Shown piece after piece: positions 34,999 through 46,222 of a DNA stretch of 64,000 nucleotides. Position 1 is the first letter of the stretch. Every line of letters begins with the position of its first letter. The DNA is taken from NCBI GenBank assembly GCA_022419385.1, contig JAJUBI010000006.1, positions 2,480,001 to 2,544,000 of the forward strand, written 5' to 3'. The notes beneath the pieces were generated by a model. It saw only the letters and a list, made by a program, of their open reading frames with translations. It ran no database searches and had not been told where the DNA came from. Both the position numbers and the translations under genes were made by a program. Source of the stretch: Paraconiothyrium sp. Pb-2020. Lineage: Eukaryota; Ascomycota; Dothideomycetes; Pleosporales; Didymosphaeriaceae.

Positions 34999-35392
34999 TT
35001 ACTTCGACCCGCTGCCCGCCGGGTTCCTCGGCCCGTCAACCGCCCTTTCGACATGTCCCGCAATCCCATCTTTACTTGCATCAAATTGGCTGCCAATAGC
35101 GCCCTGGCTGCTGAGCGGGCCACCGATCTTCTCGCCAATCTGACCGATGGCTCCATCGGGATTGAATTGCTTGCCGATTGCACCGGCCGAGGAGATAATT
35201 GAGGGGTTCTAGTTGAACGTTAGCGGAAGTGAACGGACGGATGTGAGGGGAGGAAAGACAGACTTCCTGAGGAATAGCGTTTGTGTCTTTCTTTTGACCA
35301 AGGGAGTCAGCGGCGGAGGTGGTATTTGAAGTCATGTTTGTACTGTTAGGGATATTATCGGGGTGGCCGAATTCGAAGCCGTGCTTGGGCAT
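34999..35392 (-). CDS. Small glycine-zipper protein, function unknown
   Basis: Exon 1 (35264-35392) and exon 2 (34999-35208) join in frame for 112 aa; the donor GTCTGT is weaker than usual, with a CTAAC branch site and TAG acceptor. Exon 2 carries a repeated unit: AGAIGKQFNPDGAIG, QIGEKIGGPLSSQGAIG, SQFDAS. The GAIG...F repeat at about 10-residue spacing looks like a glycine zipper or short amphipathic repeat. I recall similar small proteins in many ascomycetes, some stress- or growth-phase-expressed, without a role. An internal ATG (at 35335) could shorten the N-terminus. RPA49 lies upstream on the same strand. Confidence 0.6.
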
Positions 35393-35881
35393 AAAGTTTC
35401 TGAGGTATATTCGGGAATTTGTAGGGGTGACAGTTGTGTATGAGATCGAGTTGGTCGGAATACGTATAGCGGGTTATATAGCAATATGTGCGTCACGGGT
35501 GGCTCATCACGGATGGTGATGTCATGAGCAAGACAAAGGCTTCGGGACTCAGGGTCCACGGGGAGATGTTGCGTGACCATTTGAATCTTCGATGTAAGTA
35601 TGTATCTTTGGAGGTGAAATGTGGAGAGGGATCCACGACATAGCTGATCTGAGTGGTGCGATGGAATGCGGTTGGTGAGGGTGGTGCGGTGGGTGAGTTC
35701 GGAGACGACCATGGCTACACACGATGGCAGTGCCTTGCATGAATGAGGACCTGCCATTCTGAATTGTGAATATTTCCGTACTCTTTAAGGTCCAAATTTT
35801 AGATTTGCTAACTGCCTGACAAGAGTGGTTCGCAGTCCCTGCGATCACATGGACAAATTTGCTGTCTTCCGAAACGACCAC
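35393..35881. other. Intergenic region, no gene seen
   Basis: 489 bp between RPA49 and the small glycine-zipper gene, both on the minus strand. It should hold the RPA49 terminator and the promoter of the small gene. The minus-strand open frames here lack any signature. Confidence 0.5.
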
Positions 35882-37367
35882 CTACCGCCTTCCCGGCGCG
35901 CCTCTCCTCAATTGAGGGAACTTAAGAGGTAGTCTCAGCTTTGCGATAGTGTGGCTGTTACTCTCTGCTTTTGTGATCTTGAGTTTATTGCGATCGGCCT
36001 CGGTGGGGACGTTGAGGCGGCAGCCCAACTCTGAAAAGTACTGCCTGATCCTGCCTTCACGTCAGCGCCGCACGTAGCATCGGCAATAATTACTAGATAC
36101 GTACTGTTTATTCTCGATCTTGAAGTCCTCCCGCAAGTCATTAACGTCGGTCTCAAAGTCATCGACAATGAGGGCTGCGGCACAGGCGTGGGTCATCATG
36201 TTGTCGATGTTCCAGCGCGGGAGGTCATTAGTCCTAAATTTTATTAGCTCTCATAGCTTGGAGCAGCACTCAATGAACCTACTCCGAGGCGAACCTCCTC
36301 CTGATGGCGTTGCCTAACGCAGCTGGTACATCCTCGCCCATGGCGGTCTCAAATTTGCCCTTGGGTGGAATTCTCTTCGCTCCTTTGCCTGGTTTTGCAA
36401 TATCGTTTAGTTTCACACATAGCAGGATGAAGCGTAGTAGCTTGAGCTTTTGATATTGCTTGTTCTTGACCAGTTTTGAGATACGCTTGGCAACGAATCT
36501 GCTGCGGACCTCGACACCAGCTCCAGATTCAGAGGCACTGACCCAGTCGCTGACTTCGATGAGCGCCATAAACTCTTTGCCAACCACGACATCGACAGGA
36601 TATACATCGATAGGGTATTCGGCAGCCATGTTTGCGCGCGGGCGTGGTTTCGACTCATCAACTGCAGCGGCAAGCTCCTCAGATGTAGGCATAGCGGCCG
36701 TTGCGCCAGACATTCCCTGCAAGACGTTGTCCGCCATGTCTTCATCTTTGGTCGCATCTCCACGCTGGATAGCGTTCTGTGTCATGTCTTCAATAGCCTT
36801 CCGCGACCTTTTGGATCCGAACTCCGCCGCGAGCGCATGTCTCTTCGCGGTGAATGTAGACTGCGCTGCTTCGATCCTGGCCTGCCTGTTCTGCAGCTCT
36901 TCTGTCTCGCTCCTTAGCGAGCTTCGAACTGTGACTCTTTTCACTGGCATTAGTTGCATCTTGCCGGTCGTGGGATCGTACACGCCGACATAGTCCTTCA
37001 GCTTGCTTTCCGAGCTTCCATCTTTCTCTTCGCGGGCGGTATAGTCAAGACGAGAGTGTTCGGAGGAGTGGAGGAGCAATTCGGTATTGCTGCTATGCGG
37101 AAGGACCTTGGTGCGCTTGTAGGTCTTGAAGGTAATTTGTGGAGGGAGTTTGAGACCGGGTGTTGATGCTAATTGAAGAGTCAGCTGAATCTAGACCAGC
37201 ATGCGCACAGCCAACAGCATACCTATCATAGGACCCAGCACCTCGTCGTTGTCGATATACTCCACCTTCACATTGCTTTGTGTAGGTGCAATGGCGGTCT
37301 TCTTTGGAGGTCGCTCACCTCCTTGCTCTTGTCTCTTTCTTTTCTTGTCGTTACCCATGTTGCTCAT
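35882..37367 (-). CDS. RPA49: RNA polymerase I subunit A49
   Basis: Pol I-specific subunit that dimerises with A34.5 and, through its C-terminal tandem winged helix, promotes initiation and elongation on rDNA. Exons 37223-37367, 36283-37168, 36105-36233 and 35882-36050 join in frame for 442 aa. The N-terminus is lysine-rich (KKRKRQEQ). The dimerisation module includes LKLPPQITFKTYKR, then LLLHSSEHSRLDYTAREEK and YVGVYDPTTGKMQLMPVKR. The winged-helix part includes YPIDVYPVDVVVGKEF, SRFVAKRISKLVKNKQYQKL, LRFILLCVKLNDI and DLPRWNIDNMMTHACAAALI, ending with YFSELGCRL. All introns are 49-56 nt and canonical. The gene is intact and divergent from the promethin-like gene. Confidence 0.9.
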
Positions 37368-37706
37368 ATCTAGGGTCCCGTTATGTGTAGCGATCGTCGA
37401 TGTGTCGTTGTCGGCGCGCAGCCAAAACTTTTTGGAAATCGAAGCACGGACCTAAAACTTTGGGGAGCACCGAGCCACTTGTGGCAGTGCAGGCCTCGGC
37501 GATGACGGCTAGCGTGATTGCTGTCCCTAGTTACGTCTTGTCGTGGACCCAGAACGCGACCCCATGAGTATTTTAACTGTCTACAATTCTAGATCCAGAT
37601 ACTTTGGGATCGGGTCCACATCATACAGCACACTACGACCTTTGGTGTCGCACCAACACTCAATACCGGCTTGTTTCTACCAACGTCTCAACAGAAGCCA
37701 GACGTC
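37368..37706. promoter_or_regulatory. Shared intergenic promoter region of RPA49 and promethin-like gene
   Basis: 339 bp between head-to-head start codons. I recognise no specific element beyond short AT tracts (for example TATTTTAACTG near 37569). The promoter role follows from the layout. Confidence 0.4.
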
Positions 37707-38663
37707 ATGTCCGGCATATTGAACAGCATCCAATCAGAAGTCGAAAATCTCTGGAGAAACTTGACCAATGGTCTTGATAGCATATTTCCACCAGATAAGA
37801 GGAACGAGATGCTTTCGAAGCTTCAAGAGCTCGCTATCCTCAACCCTAAGCTCGCCGTAAGTTCCGTCTACCGTGACTTAGCTTTTCCTTTAGGATAGAC
37901 ACTCTCAAAGGATCGAATGGCTCACGCTTAATCATGTCCTGGCTAAGTCCTGCTTCAGACATGATGCATGCTGACATAGACCAGGCGTTCCTGGCCACAC
38001 ATGTCGTCCTTACAGGCATTCCTATCCTCTTCTTCTTAACCTTTTCGGTATCGGTATTCGTACTTTCTCTCATTACCGCTCTCCTCATCGGTCTCTTGGC
38101 TGCTCTTCTCTTCACTTTCTTTATTGCCGGAGTAGCTTTCCTCTTCCTGGTACCGACCCTCTTCGTAACCACTTTTATTGCGTCGTTCCTTTTCCTGTGG
38201 GGCTGTGCCGGCTATTATATACTGAACTGGTAAGTTAGTCTTCTAAAATACTCGCAGCATAGAGTTTAACAGCATCTCACGTCTACATAGGCTCAGCGGA
38301 GGCAGTACCTCAGCTTCAGATGGTAAGACTATTGGCGACAAGATCAACAATTTAACCGAACGCCGCACAGACCGATCAAATACCGGAGCGCCCGAGCAGT
38401 ATAATAAAACGCACATTGATGCCAACCAGGCACCTTGTAAAGGGATCGATGGTACCATTGGGGTGACGGATGATAACAACACGGAACGAGGACCACAAAA
38501 GGTCACGGAAGACCTGGGGGACAGCACAAATCCTCAGTCAAGGGGTTTACTAACGAGGACCCTAGAAGTTGTGAAAGGCGATGGAAATGCTGTGAATAGA
38601 GAGAAACCCATAGCGACTGTTACGAAGGAATCATTTGATGGAGCTACCGAAATGAGCTTATGA
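37707..38663 (+). CDS. Promethin/LDO-like lipid droplet protein
   Basis: Exons 37707-37856, 37985-38229 and 38291-38663 join in frame for 255 aa. After a short amphipathic N-terminus (SVENLWRNLTNGLDS-like region) comes a very hydrophobic block, VVLTGIPILFFLTFSVSVFV, LSLITALLIGLLAALLFTFF and VAFLFLVPTLFVTTFIASFL. Its pattern matches promethin/TMEM159 and yeast LDO16/LDO45 hairpins, and ends GCAGYYILNW. The C-terminus is hydrophilic, with Asn/Thr-rich and Asp-rich parts. Promethin binds seipin at sites of lipid droplet formation in the ER. Intron 1 (128 nt) has other AG sites inside, at 37958 and 37979, that are out of frame with this model. The family assignment rests on hydrophobic pattern and memory. 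Confidence 0.7.
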
Positions 38664-39199
38664 TTAGTTTGCGACGTGAGAAGAAGGTAGTAGGATACTG
38701 TACCGTCAATTCTGAACTGTTCCAGCTTCACCTACAAGGTTATAATAATCAGTCAAGACTCAAATTCTTACGACCGATAATGCTGTTGGCTGTCTAACAC
38801 TGATGGCTGTCTAACACTGATGGCTGTCTAACACTGATGGCTGTTTGATACTGATGGCTGTCTAATACTGATGTTTACTCGAGACAGACGTCCCGTACGT
38901 GCCAATGCATTGGCGTAATTGGAGAAGAGATCGGAATGCGGAAACCGGTACGCCACGTACCTCGGATCACTTGGGCTCGTTGAGAAGGGAGTTCACGTAT
39001 CCTATCTACTGCTTTTGGAATGGTTGGAAAGCTGAAGGCGGGAGCAGAAAGCGTTTTGTTCGGAGGGACAAGGAAGGCCAGCGGTACGCGGGATTGTGAG
39101 AGCCGAGCAGCAACAACGGTCTGCTGCGATACTCTTTCAAACAAGTCTACAGTATCAGACGCATCATCAATGCTGATTAGGTGCTCTAATATCGACGCG
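38664..39199. other. Convergent intergenic region with a minisatellite
   Basis: 536 bp between the 3' ends of the promethin-like gene (plus) and the zinc-finger/macro gene (minus). Apart from the 17-nt tandem repeat at 38789-38873 I see nothing. Confidence 0.55.
38789..38873. repeat. 17-nt minisatellite, five copies
   Basis: Five head-to-tail copies of GCTGTCTAACACTGATG. Copies 1-3 are identical; copy 4 has GTTTGATA and copy 5 CTAATA in place of the consensus. The period is not a multiple of three and the array lies outside genes, between two converging 3' ends. Confidence 0.9.
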
Positions 39200-42100
39200 C
39201 TAATTCGAGTCCGGATCATAAGCCCGCCCTAAGAAACGAGGAGTATTTCTTGTCTCTTCATGGAGCCTCAGCACCTCTTCCTTCTCAACCACCTTAAAAA
39301 CATGGAAGCACTCATTTCTCTCACTGAACTCTAAGCCATACTTTTCGAGTATGCTCTTGTGCACCAATCGCTTGTCGATATTGGTGAAAGGCGCAGTGTA
39401 TACTGTGGTGATTTTCCTTTGTGCAGATGCTTCGGCGTCGTCGAAGATGGTGTCTGTTGATGGAAAGATACCGAGTGCGGGTGGAGCTTCATGCTCGAAG
39501 TAGTTTTCAATATTGAGTTCTTCGAGCCGCGGAATCAGTGTGGGATCGATGAGTCTTGCTAAGGAGTCTCTAGACGCAGAAGATGCTGAGGGTTTGGAGA
39601 GTGGGTTTTTGTGTCTGTTGGAATCCATGGTTGCGGCACGCAGTTGTTCCGATGCGCTCGACGGGACCCTCTGTTGGTACACTAGACAGGTTGAATTCTA
39701 ACGTTTGCTTTGTCCACTGAGATCTTGGTGGAATCGTCCAACGTGGGTTAAGAGCCTCTTGATCGTCTCTTAAAGTATGCTGACTCCCTGAAGTGGCTTG
39801 AGAAGGCGTAGAGGGTCTTCCTGAGGAATCTACAGCGTATTGAAGACTTGCTAGCAAATCATTGCGTTCTGTCTTTGATCGACACTTTAGCATTATGCGT
39901 TTCCAATGCCCAAGCCCTGCGTCCTCGTGTCCAGCAGTGGTGACCCTGTCAACTAGGATCTCCACGCTCGAATGTTGCTTAATGATTGAATCAGACGTCA
40001 GATTCAGGCGCCAGATGAACTTTGAAGCACGTTGCAGAATTTCAAGGCTACCGGGCCTAACGTGGAGCGACGCTTCCGACTGTTCAGCATCAAAGGGTTC
40101 CCAGCTCTCTGTTGCCTCCACCCACAGTGATACTCTCGCAAATGCTTTCTTGGGCTGATCTCGAGAATCGAAGGTGACTTCAGTGCCGTGAGCCGTATCT
40201 ACTGGTCGTGATTCTTCCTGGCTTTCATAAGTCGGGCTGTTATCAGCAGCATGCCTCAGTCTGATCAACAACATCTCGCAATTCGATTGCGATCGAAGCT
40301 TCAGCGTAAATGGACCACTCAGTTTTCTGTCCGTGTTGTTATCATCAACAACAATATTTGTGCCCGAGTGTAGACTGAATGTCGAGCGAGTCGATAGGCT
40401 CAACCGCGTTTGTAGCTCTGAGACGTTATCATAACCTCCTTGACGTATCAAAAGCGCCCCGCGAGTGAGGTGTAACGTTGGCAAGGATGCTTCGAATCTC
40501 TGCCATCCACTCGATGGGTCCGACCAGACGTGTATGCGATCAAACGTTTGTTCCAAAACGGGTGGTCTAGAGACGGTGATTTCAATGTTATACACCGTAT
40601 ACTCTGGAATGCGCCTATTAAGTCCCAGCGATGGTTGATTGCTGACAAAAGGTCTGTCCCGCTCCGGATCGCGGAAACTCTTCTCGACAGTTTGAAGAAG
40701 TTCTAGAGACAATGGGAAATCTTCTGGAATCTCCACTTCTAGTGGGAAGCTGTCCAAAGATCGAAGTGGGTATACAGATTGGTCAGCCCTCATATGGAGA
40801 TGCCGTAGAACGTGTGCTGCGAACCGGTAGCCATCGTCACACAGGTCCCGGCCCTTTGAGTAAATCTCGGAAATCTTACTACAAGTTGAGCATCCTTGTG
40901 CATGCGTTTCGAAGATAATGAGCACGTCCTCTTCACTAGGTTCCAGTGGCCGTGTATTAGGGGCAGTTTGCTTGCTAGGGGCTAGTTTGCGGAACGCTTC
41001 TCCCAGGGTTCCGAATAAAGTGCGAGATCGTGCTGGTATCGCCTTGGGCGATGAAGAGGTGTTCTCAGATGATTCGGCACTCAATCCAAGAGGCGGGAAA
41101 TATGCTGGTAGAAGAGATTTGTAGACAAATTCATCGTTGGAAGTGTAAACCTAAAGGGGAGAGTACAGCTCGTGTCAGTGTCGTTTTTTTTATTACGGGT
41201 GAAGATTTGGACCCCACTAACCACAAAAATAACCTTTTCGATCGGATTACTTTCGTCCATATTCTCCAGAAATCGCTTCACTTCCCTTATCGCAATGGCT
41301 GCAGAATCTCTTCTGGGATAATTGAGCATGCCTGTAACTGTTCAGCCAGATCCGAATAACATATACTTCGCAGGTGGCGACATCCGTCTGTACAGTGTTG
41401 CATAGCAGCATCTACTTATCTGGAGCCACTTACCTGTTCCAAGCGAAGGTATCGCGATCGATGTGGCCCGCAGATAACTTGCCATATGAAGGATCTTTCT
41501 GTACATAGCGCGTAAAGTATCCAGTGCATCTGTTCGATAGATCGCCGGTAGGATCGCATGCAGAACGTGTTTAACGGGCAGCGCATAGCCTCCAGTCAAT
41601 ACAACCTCACCTTCCTTGCATGGCGCATGGTTTGCACATTCTTTCTCCAACTCGAGACCGCCACCTAGAAATACGGTGCGATCGAGTCTTCCAATCCCTG
41701 AGAAATGTTCATCGGTGCTACTCACTATTTCGTTGTTATAATCTGTGGAATGCTGATTCTACGATGTGTGACTTGCCTAGAATATCGACCTCCAATCTCG
41801 TGATATCTTCGTTTGCAAGGCAGACTATGTGGTTGGAGCGGGGAGAAGGAGTGGCTTGCGTGTTTCTTGGCTGTAAGACACCCTTTTCGTAGAGCTGAGA
41901 AAGAGTCTCAATCTGGAAAAGTTTCACAGTCCCAGTTCTCTTAGAAGTTGGAACGTCTCGTTGATACTCTCGCGTCAGCATGACCTCTTCGAAGTGATCA
42001 CGTGCACTTTGCGGCCCTTCTCCAGTCTGTTTGGTGAGCCAAGCGCCCAGTCGAATGCCGATAGTCTTCACCTCATGTGGTACGGGTATATCGCGCTCTA

Positions 42101-45100
42101 GAATGTCACTTAAATGTCGTGCGAACTCCTGGGAAATGTCGATCAGTTCCACTATGGTCAATCCCTGATACGCAGCCATATGGTTATTGTAATCGTCCCA
42201 TATGGCCTCGTGGCTGGGCATTCCCAGATTCACTTTTGCCCTGGCCAGCTCTATCATTTCCGTCATATTGCCGCAAATTGCAAGCATAACAGAGCACAAC
42301 AGATCTATGTAACGCATCACGCGTGACAATAGATGTTTGGGTGCGTCTTCCGATACTATCTCTTTGAAGTGATACAAAAGAACCGCGATGCTCGACAGCT
42401 CTTGAGTAACTCGTTGCGGCAAATTTTTAGCCTCAAGGCTGAAAGCTTTGACCTGTTCGGTCACGCTATTGACTTGCATGTAGGCTTCTTGAACCATGGT
42501 AACATCTTTGCTAGCAGGGATTGCAGAAATGGCGTCCACATCTTCCTTAGTGGGAGGAAAGAAATCGGAAAAGAAGTCAGTATATGCTACTGAATCATCC
42601 TCTGCATAAACGCAAAATACGATGCGTTCGAACAAGTGAGTCGGATGGCCATCGAGGAATTCGCGGACTTCTTGAAGAGCAATCCGGGCAGCGATTCGAG
42701 CAGGGAATCCGCTACCCCCGGTACCCAGACAGCAGAACGCAAGGGTCTTCAGGTTCTCTTTCATAGCCAACCTTAAAGCACTGCGATAGCCTTCAGTGAG
42801 AAGGTTGTATTGTCCCATTCCTTTGCTGCTAGCGTACTGCGGTCGTGCGACGTGGATAATATGGGTACATGGGAGTCGATGCCCTTCTGTGAGAACAGAC
42901 TGAGAAACCTGTGAAATATTGAGTGATCGGTGTGCTGCAGTGCGTTGGCCCGCGTTAGAGACAATTATCCTACCTTCAGTCTGTTCAAGCGTGAGCATTC
43001 TTCATGGAGTCCTGGCCCGGCAGCTCTGTGGATAATGCTGTTTAGGGTCCAATTTGCCCTTGATGGGGTCAATCCTCGATTAGAACTATTCACTGAGATA
43101 CAATTAGCGAAGCCGCGATGCTACACCATGTCTCACGTTGACGATTTGGTCTTCGTATCGGGGCTTGAGTCACCCCAAATTTCACCCTACAATTTTCGGA
43201 AATGTGCCCTCAATGAAAGATTCAAAACAAATATTAGACGTACCGATAGCGTCAACCTTCAGGCGGGTGATATCATAGTAACAGAAGGAAATGATCCTAT
43301 TGTAGGCATCATTCGGGACATAGCTTGGGCTACCCCGTAGTGCTAGTTCTGAAGATCTGTAGAGTGCACGGATGTTCGGTATGTCGCCCACGTCAAGTAT
43401 TGGTGAAGGCTCTCCCACGTCTCCTTGTGTTGATGGCGGGTAGGATCCGGATGAATCACTATACGAAGTTCTTGCCTGCGCAACTTCGACCTCTGAGCGA
43501 AATGAAACCTCCTTGGTCTGTTGATGCTGCCATGGCTGCTTCAAGTGTGAATCTACGTAGGAACTAGTCTATGTCAAAATAAGCTTGGCGAGGATTTATT
43601 AGGGTACTCACATATGGATAGATTTCAGCGTAGTCGGTTCATGATTGCAACCAGGCTTGCCCTCACCTGGGCAGTGGTATAGTCCATCAGTACCCGGTTC
43701 TTGCTCGTAAAACGGGTGGGCCCGTGCCACCTTGAACAGCTCGTGATTAAGGACGCTAAACTTCAAAGTCTCTTTCTTGGAATCCTTCTGACGAAGTCTG
43801 ACTCTAGGATATCGCTCCTTATCAAAAGTTTGCATTGCCCTGGCGGCAAAAATCCCATCTCGGAAATTGATGTTCCCGTTCCAAGAGCCGTACCGTCTGT
43901 AGAATCGAACGGACTGAGCACCGGCTAACGACAGCAGATACATCCGGAAGGCCTCCCTTTCAGCCATGTGCTCCTCAACAGGTGATTTAACATCTTCGAG
44001 GCTATCTTGGTCCTCTTCGACGTCTGAGTTCTCACTAGCATCTACTCTCTGGTTTGAGAACAGTAGGTCTAATCTTTGTCCACTGTCATCGGGAAGTGCT
44101 CGGATGAGTGACTCGGAGAGCACTCCTCCTTGGGCAGTAAGCTCTTGTGATGGCTGATCCACAGCAGCGGGCAATGCCAGGGCACCATTATCTAGCAATG
44201 AGTGCTTGCGGGCCTCTACTTTGTCGCTGTCCCCACTGTAGCTGTCCGTTGAAGACCGACTGATAGAAAGGGACGCCGAGCTATCAGTACCTCCACGAGA
44301 CGCTCGCGAACTGCCGCCATCTGAATCCTCGTCAATGTCAGTAGGTAGCGAAAACGCCGCTATCCTCTCAAGGTGGTTCGCAATGTGGCTCTGCAAAGTG
44401 CCCAGGCCTTTCATATCCACGGCAAAACAAATGGGGCACTGTTCACGTAGGTCGACAGTAGATGTCTCGCCTACCTTGACAATACTGGGTATTTGGCCTT
44501 CTGAAATACTGTCTCCATGTTCTTTCTTTAGGTGCTCTTCAAAGCCGGGTTGAGACTTATATACCACGTCTGGATGCTCTGGACACCTCCATACTTTGCG
44601 ATGGCTGCTTTCGTGTTCGATCCAATCCCGGCGGCTTCTATAGAGCTGATCGGACGTTTGACACTCCACATACGTGCAGACATATGGTTGCAAGTCCTGT
44701 AGAACGTGCGTTCTCCACGGTCGCCCCTTGCCATATCTTGCGGGACAAATGACGAAGCAGTACGGACATTCGAAATCTTTGTCGCCATCCGCTGTTTTTG
44801 GTGGCGGAGGCAGGTCGATCCCCTTGCCCGAAAGATCCTTGACAGTGACAGCATAACTGGTTACAGATTTGGAATCCACCATGTCGTCCAGAGACTGATG
44901 GTGATGAGTCGCTTCTGTACCAGAGAGAAGTGTTCTACCAGTTTTCTGACTTGGCGCGATCTTAAGCAGCGCATTCATGCCTGGCGTTCCGGGCTGTGCT
45001 TCGAGGGTATCCTGCCGATGAGGTACTTCAGGTCGCTGGATTGCTGCTGGTGCTTCTGGCTCTTCTCGTACTGTTGAGATGCCCAATTTGTCTCTATGGC

Positions 45101-45855
45101 GTCGCCAGTATTTGAACTGTCTCCTGCGGAGTGTGACGGCTCGTGCAAGACGATTTACCAGGTCGTCGTTTTGCTCGGTAAATACACCAACCGAGACGTG
45201 GGGCATCCTGAGATGCTCCACAAGCTCTTGCGTATGCTGTATATCAAATAATGCGTATTGGCTGAGTAGATCAACCCCAGTCTCAGGGTCTTTCGGTTGG
45301 TAGGAAGCTGCCTTGAGTGACCTGGTGCGAACGGTTGGTGCGCGAATCCTAACCGAGATTTTGTAGAGGTTATCTATGATGTCGACGATCTCCTGGAAGC
45401 GCATGACTATTTCGGTTTCTGGAACACCGGATCGCTCTCCTCGTCCTCCTCATCACTGAAAAAGGAATCATTTTCGTCTTGTTCCCCAGAACTTGCTGAC
45501 GCGGTTGCTGCTCGTATGGAAGGCGAACACCAGTGAGGATTTCATATGCTGGAACTGTCAGATATAAGAAAGGACAAGTTGCAGCAGATCAGGTACCTGC
45601 ACACAAATTTCCTTCCAGTTCTTTGAGCAACTTCGTAACCTCGTTCGAGAGCAAAGGTGCATCGCGCAATCGATAATCCAAAGAGCTGTGACCCTTCTGC
45701 AATACCCCTAGATTACCACTCCAGACCCTGAATCTTCCAAATTCATCCTGTAGCGCTTCCGAGTCTACGCCATGCCCGTCATGAGTGGTCAATGAGTTCA
45801 AGAGGGTCTGGAACTCGCGAACATTCACAGCGGCACCTAGTCTGATTGTGGACAT
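39200..45855 (-). CDS. Large C2H2 zinc-finger protein with two macro domains
   Basis: Best model: exons 45597-45855, 43612-45554, 43244-43563, 42974-43092, 41777-42908, 41434-41742, 41222-41331 and 39200-41150, about 2,000 aa. The N-terminus (FGRFRVWSGNLGVLQKGHSS then LDYRLRDAP) is common in fungal NLR-like and ankyrin proteins. A C2H2 block follows: CPYCFVICPARYGKGRPW, HVLQDLQPYVCTYVEC, WIEHESSHRKVWRCPEH and CPICFAVD..HIANHLERIA. Macro domain A (DITRLKVDAIVNSSNRGL, IIHRAAGPGLHEEC, CCLGTGGSGFPARIAARIAL) and macro domain B (DITRLEVDIL, IAIPSLGTGMLNYPRRDSAA) flank a helical spacer. Then come a CSTCSKI..LCDDGYRFA motif and two PH-like repeats (LLIRLRHAAD, LLASLQYAVD). Macro domains bind or hydrolyse ADP-ribose adducts. 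Problem spots: frame changes near 45480 and 45420, a 34-nt GC-AG intron (41743-41776), and a frame change near 39620-39740. Confidence 0.75.
41743..41776 (-). other. Putative 34-nt GC-AG intron inside macro domain B
   Basis: Minus-strand sequence starts GCAAGT and ends CCACAG. Removing it joins VDIL to DYNNEIVSSTDEHFSG in frame and aligns the result with VDAIVNSSN of macro domain A. Read through, the frame ends at a TAA within 40 nt. The donor is the classic GC form, but 34 nt is very short for a spliceosomal intron. Confidence 0.5.
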
Positions 45856-46222
45856 GTCTTCGATCGCTCATGATGTTGTCAAAGGAAATGGTACATGGCT
45901 GCTAAACTATGTTCATGGTTGGAAGTCATTGTGGGTGCCGGTCCGTTGTGGTGTGGGAGAGCTGGAGCTAACCGATTGGGGGCTGAAACGCGGGGTTTTG
46001 TGCGAGCTGAACAATCCTCCAACTCACACAGCCACCCATGAGGTCACCGTTGTCGCACTTTCTTGCACGAACGATGAATACTTGGAGGTGAGCGACTCGG
46101 GTGCTCTGCCTCTGCGCTTCATTATCTCCCAGCTCGCTCTCGGTCGCCCTACCTCCCTAGGTAGCTTGGATATGCTGCTTCTACTCCGCTAGACATCTGC
46201 TCGTGAGGTTCTGAGAACAGTC
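45856..46222. promoter_or_regulatory. Shared intergenic region of the zinc-finger/macro and HeLo-like genes
   Basis: 367 bp between the two head-to-head start codons, so both promoters must lie here or overlap the first exons. An open plus-strand frame crosses it (45785-46192) but has no known motif and is antisense to exon 1 of the zinc-finger gene, so I do not call it. No specific operator was recognised. Confidence 0.5.

Noticed and set aside
45785..46192. 135-aa plus-strand frame across the divergent promoter
   Set aside because: Starts antisense to exon 1 of the zinc-finger gene, has no motif and ends before the HeLo-like start. Could be a transcribed promoter RNA but there is no support.
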